Below are positions 50,463-57,458 of a stretch of 64,000 bases of DNA, one piece after another. The stretch is from CAIOYC01 sp965277345 (GTDB taxonomy: Bacteria; Pseudomonadota; Alphaproteobacteria; Caulobacterales; Caulobacteraceae), in the NCBI GenBank assembly GCA_965277345.1, contig CBDICI010000004.1:1178001-1242000 (forward strand). The letters are read 5' to 3'. The position numbers and the translations under genes are program-made. The notes under the pieces were generated by a model. It searched no databases and was not told the origin of the DNA. It saw only the letters and a list, made by a program, of their open reading frames with translations. Numbering within the stretch: position 1 is the first letter of the stretch; every line of letters starts with the position of its first letter.

Positions 50463-51872
50463 ATGAGCCAGTTCGGCGCCGTGGATGACATCTACAGGGG
50501 CTTCGCGCAGGCCGAGCACGCGCCCGGTCTCGTCGCCGGCGTGGTGGACGCCGAGGGACTGGTCCACGCCGTCGCCCACGGGCTGGCGAACATCGGCGCG
50601 GGCCGGCCGGCGCGACCGGACACGCGCTTCCGCATCGCCTCGATGACCAAGAACATCACCGCGCTCGGTCTGCTGATGTTGCGCGACACAGGCGACCTGC
50701 GCCTGGACGACGCCGTGCGGTCTCACGTGCCAGAGTTCGCGAAAGTCCCGCCGCCGACAGCCGACAGCCGGGAGGTTTCCCTGCGCGATCTGCTGAATCA
50801 TGTCGCGGGCTTTGTAACCGACGATCCCTGGGGCGATCGCCAGCTTGGAATAAGCCCGGAAGACTTCACCCGCATGATCGGCAACGGCGGTCTCTATGCC
50901 CAGCCGCCGGGTGTTGCGTTCGAATACAGCAACCTCGGCTATGCCCTGCTTGGCCGGGCGATCACAAACGTCACTCGAATGCCCTACCAGCAGTTCCTGC
51001 GCGAGGCGCTGTTCGGGCCGCTCGGGATGGCTTCCACCACGTTCGACCTCTACGCCGTGCCCGAACGCGACCGCGCCGTCGGCTATCGGTGGGCGGAGGG
51101 CGGCTGGACGGCGCAGCGGGCCGAGCCCGACGGGGAGTTCGGGGCCATGGGCGGCCTGGTCACCACCGCCAACGACTATGCGCGCTATGTTGCGCTGCTG
51201 GTTTCCGCCTGGCCGCCGCGCGACGATCCCGAGCGCGGGCCGGTGAAGCGGGCGACGATCCGCGAGCTTGGCCAGTCGCACGGCCTGCCCCTGCCCGCGC
51301 GCACGCGCGAAACGGGCGAAGCGCCGGCCCCGCTCGCCAGCGCCTATGGCTATGGCATGATGAGTACGGCGGACCCGGTTCTCGGCCGCTATCTGCACCA
51401 CCTCGGCGGCCTGCCGGGCTACGGCTCACATGTGCTGGTGTCGCCGGAGACGGGTCTGGGCCTTTTTGCCTTCGCCAATCGCACGTATGCGCCAGCGGAT
51501 CGGGCCAATATCGCGACCGCCCTGGCGTTGCAGGCGTCAGGGGTATGGCGACGGCGCGGATGGTCGGCGTCCGCGGCGCTCGATACCGCCATCGCCGGCG
51601 TGGTCGCGGCCTATGAAGCCGGCGAGGTGAGGCGCGCCGCGCCGCTCGCCGAGAACCTGCTGCTCGATGCGCCGGCGGCTGAACGCAACGGCCTCCTGCA
51701 CACGCTCAAGGCGCGGTACGGACCGGGACGGCTGGATCGCATCGAGGCGCGACACGCCCTGGCGGGACGCTTCTACCTCGCCTGCGAACGCGGCGTGCTC
51801 GCCGGCGAGGTTACGCTGACCCCCGGCCCGGCGCCGGCCATCCAGACCCTGACCTTCGACGAGACGGGGTGA
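50463..51872 (+). CDS. Serine hydrolase, beta-lactamase/D-aminopeptidase fold (cytoplasmic)
   Basis: A 469-residue SxxK serine hydrolase of the class C beta-lactamase/D-Ala-D-Ala peptidase superfamily (family S12). The nucleophile motif is Ser60-Met-Thr-Lys63, the second motif is Tyr-Ser-Asn in FEYSNLGYALLGR, and the third is His-Leu-Gly-Gly near residue 308. No signal peptide is seen, so it should work on an imported compound, unlike a resistance beta-lactamase. MlrB of microcystin degradation belongs to the same superfamily. It has about 80 extra C-terminal residues with an accessory domain. GGAG lies 8 bases before the ATG. It follows the LysR gene without a gap. Confidence 0.87.
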   Translation: MSQFGAVDDIYRGFAQAEHAPGLVAGVVDAEGLVHAVAHGLANIGAGRPARPDTRFRIASMTKNITALGLLMLRDTGDLRLDDAVRSHVPEFAKVPPPTADSREVSLRDLLNHVAGFVTDDPWGDRQLGISPEDFTRMIGNGGLYAQPPGVAFEYSNLGYALLGRAITNVTRMPYQQFLREALFGPLGMASTTFDLYAVPERDRAVGYRWAEGGWTAQRAEPDGEFGAMGGLVTTANDYARYVALLVSAWPPRDDPERGPVKRATIRELGQSHGLPLPARTRETGEAPAPLASAYGYGMMSTADPVLGRYLHHLGGLPGYGSHVLVSPETGLGLFAFANRTYAPADRANIATALALQASGVWRRRGWSASAALDTAIAGVVAAYEAGEVRRAAPLAENLLLDAPAAERNGLLHTLKARYGPGRLDRIEARHALAGRFYLACERGVLAGEVTLTPGPAPAIQTLTFDETG

Positions 51873-51921
51873 AGCCGGACCGTCGCCGATGCATTGTTCC
51901 AGGGTCGTCAGGAGTTTCACC

Positions 51922-53412
51922 GTGCGGATTTTTTGCGCCAGCCTTCAGACCGAGACCAACACGTTTTCGCCGTGGCGATCGGGCGATGAGGACTTCTCGC
52001 ATCAGTATTTCGCGGCCGGCGCGCTTCCGCGACAGCTAGGCCTCTATACCAGTGTGTTCGCCCCGGCCCGGCGTGAGTGCGCGGGGAACGGCTGGGATCT
52101 GGTCGAAGGCCTGTGCGCCGGCGCCGAGCCCGGCGGACTCGTCAATGGGGAGACCTGGCGGAGATTGCGCGATCGGCTGCTGGCCGACCTCGTGGAGGCG
52201 GGTCCGGTGGACGCCGTGCTCCTGAACCTGCACGGGGCCATGGTCGCCGACGGCTGCCTCGACTGCGAGGGGGAATTGCTCGCGCGGATTCGCCAATGTG
52301 TCGGACCCACCTGCGTGGTGGGCGCATTGCTCGATCCGCATTGCCACCTCACCGAGGCCATGCTCTTAGCCGCCGACGTGCTGATCGCCTTCAAGGAATA
52401 TCCGCACAGCGACAGTTTCGAGCGGGCGGAGGAACTCTGGCGGATCGTGATCGACACAGCAGTAGGGCGCGTGCGGCCTCTGGCCTCGGTGTACGACTGC
52501 CGGATGCTCACCATGTTTTTCACGACCCTGGAGCCTTCGGCCGGTCTGGTCGCCCTGATGCGGCAGGCGGAGGCCGAGCCCGGCGTGCTGTCGGTTTGCC
52601 TGGCGCACGGTTTCCCGTGGGGAGATGTGCCGCAGGCCGGCGCCAGACTGCTGGTCTATACCGACGGCGACGCGGCCCTGGGCGAGGCCGTGGCGGCGCG
52701 GATCGGCCGCGCGGTGATCGAAACACGGGGCCGCACCACGGGCGCGTTTGTGACGGCCGAGGAAGCCGTGGCGCGGGCCCGCGCCTGGACCGGCCCGGGT
52801 CCCCTCGTTCTGGCCGATACCGCCGACAACGTGGGCGGCGGCGCCCCCGGCGACTCCACGCTCGTGCTCGGCCCGCTGATCGAAGCCGGGATCGCGGACG
52901 CCGCTGCGGCCTTCGTCTTCGACCCCATCGCCGTCCAGATCGCCATGGCGGCGGGCGTCGGGGCGCGGATGCCGCTGCGCGTGGGCGGCAAGGCCAGCGC
53001 CCGTTCGGGCCCGCCGCTGGATCTCGATGTAGAGGTGCGCCATCTCGAGCGCGGCGCCATTCTGGGCGCGGGCAGTGAGCGGCTGGCGCTGGGCGATGTG
53101 GCGGTGGTGCGCACGGGCGCCGCCTTCGACCTGGTGCTCACCAGCGTGCGCTGCCAGTGCTATCACCGCCGCGGTTTCCAGCAGTTCGGCATCGATGCGA
53201 AAGCCAAGCGCGTCCTGCTGGTGAAATCGATGCAGCACTTCGTCGGCGGCTTTCAGAAGATCGCAGGCGAGATCGTGCGGGTGGACAGTCCCGGCGCTGC
53301 TTCGCTGAACCTGCGCTCGTTCGCCTACCGCAATCTGGACGCGGGCATGTGGCCGTTCGGAGACGGCGCCCCGCCGAACCGCGCCGTCAGCTATCCCCGG
53401 ACGCGTCCATGA
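51922..53412 (+). CDS. M81-family (MlrC-like) zinc metallopeptidase
   Basis: A 496-residue protein of the M81/DUF1485 family, whose best-known member is MlrC, which hydrolyses linearised microcystin fragments. It starts with RIFCASLQTETNTFSP, the family signature. Likely metal ligands are in LNLHGAMVADG (His104) and ALLDPHCHLTE (Asp138, His140, His142). A C-terminal MlrC_C domain has LVLADTADNVGGGAPGDSTLVL and QHFVGGFQKIA. I chose the GTG at 51922, preceded by AGGAG at 8 bases, because the family begins there. It has no signal peptide. It overlaps the next serine hydrolase gene by 4 bases. Confidence 0.88.
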   Translation: MRIFCASLQTETNTFSPWRSGDEDFSHQYFAAGALPRQLGLYTSVFAPARRECAGNGWDLVEGLCAGAEPGGLVNGETWRRLRDRLLADLVEAGPVDAVLLNLHGAMVADGCLDCEGELLARIRQCVGPTCVVGALLDPHCHLTEAMLLAADVLIAFKEYPHSDSFERAEELWRIVIDTAVGRVRPLASVYDCRMLTMFFTTLEPSAGLVALMRQAEAEPGVLSVCLAHGFPWGDVPQAGARLLVYTDGDAALGEAVAARIGRAVIETRGRTTGAFVTAEEAVARARAWTGPGPLVLADTADNVGGGAPGDSTLVLGPLIEAGIADAAAAFVFDPIAVQIAMAAGVGARMPLRVGGKASARSGPPLDLDVEVRHLERGAILGAGSERLALGDVAVVRTGAAFDLVLTSVRCQCYHRRGFQQFGIDAKAKRVLLVKSMQHFVGGFQKIAGEIVRVDSPGAASLNLRSFAYRNLDAGMWPFGDGAPPNRAVSYPRTRP

Positions 53413-54761
53413 CGCTCGCGTCCTACCAGCCGGCCCTGGAGGCGCACCTTGCCGACGTCCTCGCATCCGGCGACGTGCCCGGCGCCGCGGTGGCCGTGAT
53501 GCACGGCGCGGAATCCATCGCCGCCGCGGCCGGACTCAGGAACGTGGCCACCGGCGAGCCGGCCACCGCCGACACGCTGTGGCAGATCGGTTCGGTCTCG
53601 AAGATTTATACCGCCACGCTGGCGGCGATGCTCGCGGCGGAAGGGCGGCTGGACCTGGACGCGCCCGTGTCGCGCTATCTGGCCGGCGGCCGCCTCGCCA
53701 CCGCCGAGCCGGACCTCGCGGAAGGCATCACCGCGCGCCAACTGTTGACCCACACCTCCGGCCTGGATGCGGATCGCTATTTTCACGCCGAGGGGGAGGC
53801 AGGAGCGGCGGACGCCTTTCTAGACGCCCTTGGCGATGTCCGCCACGTGCTTCCGCCGGGAACGGCGTACAGCTATTCCAATCCGGGTTATGGCCTGCTC
53901 GAAGCGCTGATCTCGACAATCGCCGGCGAGGCCTTCGGCGATTTGCTGCACCGCCGCCTGCTGCACCCCATCGAAGCATCCCGCACCGAGGTGCGGCTCG
54001 ACCGGGCCGTGGCGCACCGACTGGCGCTGGGCCATGTGAAGCGCGCCGGCGAAGACGGGTTCCGTGGCCCCCGCTGGCGCTGGATCGACCTCAGCCCTGG
54101 CGTCGGCGGCGTAGTGGCGGCGCTGCCCGATGTGCTGAAGTTCGCCCGCCTGCATCTGGACCGGGACGATCGCGTACTCGGCCTGGACTGGAAGCAACGG
54201 ATGCAGGAGCCGGGCGTGTCGGTCCCCGTGCTCTCCAGGCGAAGCGCCGTCGGACGCGGCCTCGGCTGGGCGGTGCACCGATGGGGCGATTTGACGCTGG
54301 TCAGTCACGACGGCGACACCGTGGGCCAGCAGGCGTTGCTGCTGCTGGCCCCGCGGCATGATTTCGCCATCGCCGCCGCCGGCGCCTCGAACCGCGCCGG
54401 CCCGCTGCTCTTCGCCTTGGCCGAAGCGGTAATCGCCGACCGACTCGGCGTCCGGCCGGCGGAACCGGAGGCCAAGCCGGAGGTGAAGATCGCCTGTGGC
54501 GGCCGCTATGAACGCCTGCATTTGGCTTGGGAGGTGGAGGATATCGAAACCGGCGGCATAATCCGCGCCGATCCCGACGCCTTGTTCGCGCCGGGATACG
54601 ATCGGATGCCGCAGCCGATGCGCCCGCTCGGTGGGCAGGCCTACGCGGTGGGCGACGCGGCCGATGCCCTGCGCCTGCTGTTTCTGGATGTCGCGGCGGC
54701 GGGCCGCGCCACCCACCTCTACATGAACGGCCGCGTTCACCCCCTGACGGCGCCGCGCTGA
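53409..54761 (+). CDS. Serine hydrolase, beta-lactamase fold (cytoplasmic, second copy)
   Basis: A 450-residue SxxK hydrolase. The nucleophile motif is Ser62-Val-Ser-Lys65, the second motif is Tyr-Ser-Asn in YSYSNPGYGLLE, and the third is His-Asp-Gly in VSHDGDTVGQQ, so all three catalytic elements of the fold are intact. A C-terminal extension of about 100 residues follows. No signal peptide is seen. It differs substantially from the paralogue at 50463, suggesting different cleavage specificities rather than a recent duplication. Its ATG overlaps the M81 stop, so the two enzymes are translationally coupled. Confidence 0.87.
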   Translation: MTLASYQPALEAHLADVLASGDVPGAAVAVMHGAESIAAAAGLRNVATGEPATADTLWQIGSVSKIYTATLAAMLAAEGRLDLDAPVSRYLAGGRLATAEPDLAEGITARQLLTHTSGLDADRYFHAEGEAGAADAFLDALGDVRHVLPPGTAYSYSNPGYGLLEALISTIAGEAFGDLLHRRLLHPIEASRTEVRLDRAVAHRLALGHVKRAGEDGFRGPRWRWIDLSPGVGGVVAALPDVLKFARLHLDRDDRVLGLDWKQRMQEPGVSVPVLSRRSAVGRGLGWAVHRWGDLTLVSHDGDTVGQQALLLLAPRHDFAIAAAGASNRAGPLLFALAEAVIADRLGVRPAEPEAKPEVKIACGGRYERLHLAWEVEDIETGGIIRADPDALFAPGYDRMPQPMRPLGGQAYAVGDAADALRLLFLDVAAAGRATHLYMNGRVHPLTAPR

Positions 54762-54794
54762 GACGGGGATGGCGAAGACTGCGAAAGGGCGCGG

Positions 54795-55982
54795 TCAGCG
54801 ATGACCTGCGGCGGCCTCGTCCGCGATCACCGCCTCGCGCACGGCGCGCTGAAACGCGATGAGCCCGTCGAACAGTTCCTTGCCGTCCGGCCTTGGCCAC
54901 TGCGAGTTGATGGCGATGACGATCTGCTCCTTGGGCCAGATCAGGATAGACTGGCCGAAGATGCCGGAAGCCTCGAAGGCCTCCGGTCCGATCCACCAGA
55001 AATAGCCGTACCCGGCCGGCGGGGCGCGGCCGTTGTCGATCTGGCGCTTCGTCGATTCGGCGATCCATCCTGGCGCGGTGATGCGCTTGCCGTTCGCGAC
55101 GCCGTCTTCCAGCACGAACTGACCGAGCCGCGCATAGTCGGCGAGGGTCATGAACAGGCAGCAGCCGGTGAACTCCCGTCCCTGGTGGTCCACGCGCCAA
55201 GCCGCGTCCCGTTCCATGCCGAACGGCTTCCAGATTTTTTCCGAAAGGTATTGCGCCACCGGCATCCCGACCGCGCGCGACAGGACGAACCCGGCGAGAT
55301 GGGTCTCCGCCGTGTCGTAGTGGAAGCTGGACCCCGGCGGCTGGGCGCGCGGCAGCGTCTTCTGGAAGTCGATCACCGGGTCGCCGGTAGCGGCGGCGCG
55401 ATAGTATTTCGAGAGGTCGGAGGCGCTTCCGGTATAGGCCTCCTCCCACTTGACGCCTGAACTCATGGTGAGGAGCTGGCGGACGGTGACCCCCTGATAC
55501 GCCGAGCCCATCAGTTCGGGGACGTACCTTTCGACCGTGTCTTCGAGCTTCAGTTTCCGGTCCTGCAACGCGGCGCCGTAGAGCAACGACGTCACCGACT
55601 TGGCCACCGATTGCGACACCCAACGATCGGTCGGCTGGCGGCCCTGGGCATAGCGTTCGAGGACGATCCGCCCATCCTTCAGGACCATCACGCCGGAGAC
55701 GTTGTACGCCTTCATGTAGTCGTCGACGGTGACGGTCTTGCCCTGCGATATGTAGGTCGGCGCGATCTGTTTGGCGGCGACGGGCAAGGCGCGAACGCGA
55801 TCTCCGCGCTCGACGATACGCACCTGATCGAAGAAGTTGCCGCGGTCGTTGCCCCCGTCCATCGGCCCGTCCGGCGTCCATTTCGCGACCGGAGCTGGGC
55901 TCGTAGCGTTGGCCGGGATGGCCCCCGTCAAGGCCAGGATAAACGCAGCGACCAAGGACGACGCTATGGCTGTCAATGTCAT
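54795..55982 (-). CDS. Exported serine hydrolase, NylB/6-aminohexanoate-dimer-hydrolase-like
   Basis: A 395-residue SxxK hydrolase with a clear signal peptide (about residues 1-26, ending Ala-Asn-Ala). The nucleophile motif is Ser125-Val-Ala-Lys128 in WVSQSVAKSVTSLLYG. The second motif reads Tyr-Asp-Thr in FHYDTAETH, a variant of Tyr-x-Asn, as in the 6-aminohexanoate-dimer hydrolase and EstB-like branch. A late GYGYFWWIG segment is also typical of that branch. It is probably periplasmic. I chose the ATG at 55982 because the signal peptide starts there. A GntR-type palindrome lies 18 bases upstream, linking it to the catabolic island although it points the other way. Confidence 0.84.
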   Translation of the reverse strand: MTLTAIASSLVAAFILALTGAIPANATSPAPVAKWTPDGPMDGGNDRGNFFDQVRIVERGDRVRALPVAAKQIAPTYISQGKTVTVDDYMKAYNVSGVMVLKDGRIVLERYAQGRQPTDRWVSQSVAKSVTSLLYGAALQDRKLKLEDTVERYVPELMGSAYQGVTVRQLLTMSSGVKWEEAYTGSASDLSKYYRAAATGDPVIDFQKTLPRAQPPGSSFHYDTAETHLAGFVLSRAVGMPVAQYLSEKIWKPFGMERDAAWRVDHQGREFTGCCLFMTLADYARLGQFVLEDGVANGKRITAPGWIAESTKRQIDNGRAPPAGYGYFWWIGPEAFEASGIFGQSILIWPKEQIVIAINSQWPRPDGKELFDGLIAFQRAVREAVIADEAAAGHR

Positions 55983-56000
55983 GCTCCGGCCCCTAATGGA

Positions 56001-56014
56001 AACGTGATCACAGA
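56001..56014. promoter_or_regulatory. Operator-like palindrome with TGTGATCAC core (site 3), next to an AGATCATGATCT palindrome
   Basis: On the minus strand TCTGTGATCACGTT ends 18 bases before the ATG of the exported serine hydrolase. The core GTGATCAC is perfect, and the placement copies sites 1 and 2. A second perfect palindrome, AGATCATGATCT (56013-56024), adjoins it. Confidence 0.6.
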
Positions 56015-56060
56015 TCATGATCTGGGTTCGGTCAAGCCTTCGGGGCCGCCTTTGGCCGGT

Positions 56061-57458
56061 TCAGCCGCCGAGGGCGCGGTGGAGGGCGACGAGGGCGCGG
56101 GCGCGCTGGGCGTTTACGTCGGCGGCGGCGTCCTGGGTTTCCAGCAGCTGGCGCTCGGTGTCGATCACGTCGAGCAGGGAGACGGCGCCGCGCTCATAGC
56201 CCGCCTGCGAGGCGTCGCGGGCGTGTTCGAGGGCGAGGGAGGCGGCCTGCAGCCGCGTAAGCTGGGCGTCGCGCTGGGTGAGCTGACTGAGGGCGTTCTC
56301 CACCTCCTCCGCCGCGCCGAGCACGGTCTGGCGCCAATTGGCCAGCGCCTCCGCGCGGGCGCCGCGCGCGGCGGCGACCTCCGCGTCCACCCGGCCGAAA
56401 TCGAACAGCCGCCACTTCAGACCGGCGGTCGCCTGGGCCAGACCGGCATCGCCGGTGAACAGCTTGCCGGCGGTCAGCGACTGGAAGCCGACCAGCGCCT
56501 GCAGGTCGATCCTCGGATAGTAGTCGGCCACGGCCACGCCGATCCGCGCATTGGCCGCCGCCAGCCGGCGTTCCGCCGCCGCCACATCCGGCCGCCGGCG
56601 CAGCAGGTCGCCGGGGGTGACGTCGCCGGGAATGGGCGGGAGCGGCGGCACGGGGCGATCGGCGGCCAGGGCGGAGCGTTCGGTTTCGGGCGGCCGCCCG
56701 CACAGTACGGCCAGACGGTTCAACTCCGCCTCCACACCGGCACGGAGCAGGGGCGGGGTGGCCTGGGCCTGGGCCAGTACGGCCTCGGCCTGGTCGCGCT
56801 GCAGGCTGGGCGCGTGGCCCGCTTCAAACAACAGGCCGGTCAGCGCCGCCACGCGCTCATCGTCCCGCACCCGACGCTCGGCGAGGGCGAGGCGGGACTG
56901 AAAGCCGCGAAGCTGGAGATAGGCGTCGGCGGTTTCCGCGGCGATGGCGAGGCGCGCGGCGGCCAGCCCGGCCTGCGCCGCGCCCGCATCGGCCCGCGCG
57001 GCCTCGGCCCCCCGGCGAAGCGCGCCGAACAGGTCGACCTCCCAGCTGGCGCCGACCCCCGCGTCGAACAGGTTCACGTCGCGCTGGAAGGCGGCGGCCT
57101 GGGCGTTGCTGCCCACCAGGGACTGGTGCGCGCGGCTGGCGTCGAGCTGCAGCTGGCCGGCGGGGAGGAGCGCCGCGCCGGCGCCGCGGGCGGCGGCGCG
57201 GGCCTGGGTCAGGCGGGCGGCGGCGGCCTGAATGTCCAGGTTCTGCGACAGCGCCTCGTCGACCATCTGGTTCAGCAGGGGATCGTTGAAGCCGGTCCAC
57301 CAGGCTTCGGCGCCGGCCAGAGCGCTCGCCGGCCCGGCCGGAAGGTTGCGGAAGGCCGGCGCGATCGGCGCGGTCGGGGCGGTGTAGTTGGGTCCGACCG
57401 CCGCGCATCCGGCCAGGGCGAGCATAGCGACCGGCAGGACCATGCGGGCCGGGCTCAT
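56061..57458 (-). CDS. RND efflux outer membrane lipoprotein (NodT family)
   Basis: A 465-residue outer membrane factor of the TolC/OprM/NodT group. The signal sequence has a lipobox, Leu-Ala-Leu-Ala-Gly-Cys at about residues 13-18, followed by the typical VGPNYTAP start. Two repeats of the OEP coiled-coil domain follow, with LLRRRPDVAAAERRLAAANARIGVA characteristic of the family and an ERGAVSLLDVIDTERQL segment near the end. It forms the exit duct of the pump encoded by the two upstream genes. The ATG overlaps the RND permease stop by 4 bases. Confidence 0.93.
   Translation of the reverse strand: MSPARMVLPVAMLALAGCAAVGPNYTAPTAPIAPAFRNLPAGPASALAGAEAWWTGFNDPLLNQMVDEALSQNLDIQAAAARLTQARAAARGAGAALLPAGQLQLDASRAHQSLVGSNAQAAAFQRDVNLFDAGVGASWEVDLFGALRRGAEAARADAGAAQAGLAAARLAIAAETADAYLQLRGFQSRLALAERRVRDDERVAALTGLLFEAGHAPSLQRDQAEAVLAQAQATPPLLRAGVEAELNRLAVLCGRPPETERSALAADRPVPPLPPIPGDVTPGDLLRRRPDVAAAERRLAAANARIGVAVADYYPRIDLQALVGFQSLTAGKLFTGDAGLAQATAGLKWRLFDFGRVDAEVAAARGARAEALANWRQTVLGAAEEVENALSQLTQRDAQLTRLQAASLALEHARDASQAGYERGAVSLLDVIDTERQLLETQDAAADVNAQRARALVALHRALGG

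Noticed and set aside
50463..54761. Beta-lactam resistance genes
   Set aside because: The SxxK motifs fit the superfamily, but both proteins lack signal peptides and have C-terminal extensions, and the context is catabolic.
34048..56018. A full microcystin degradation (mlr) cluster
   Set aside because: MlrB- and MlrC-like folds are present but the essential MlrA-type membrane protease is missing, and the transporters differ.
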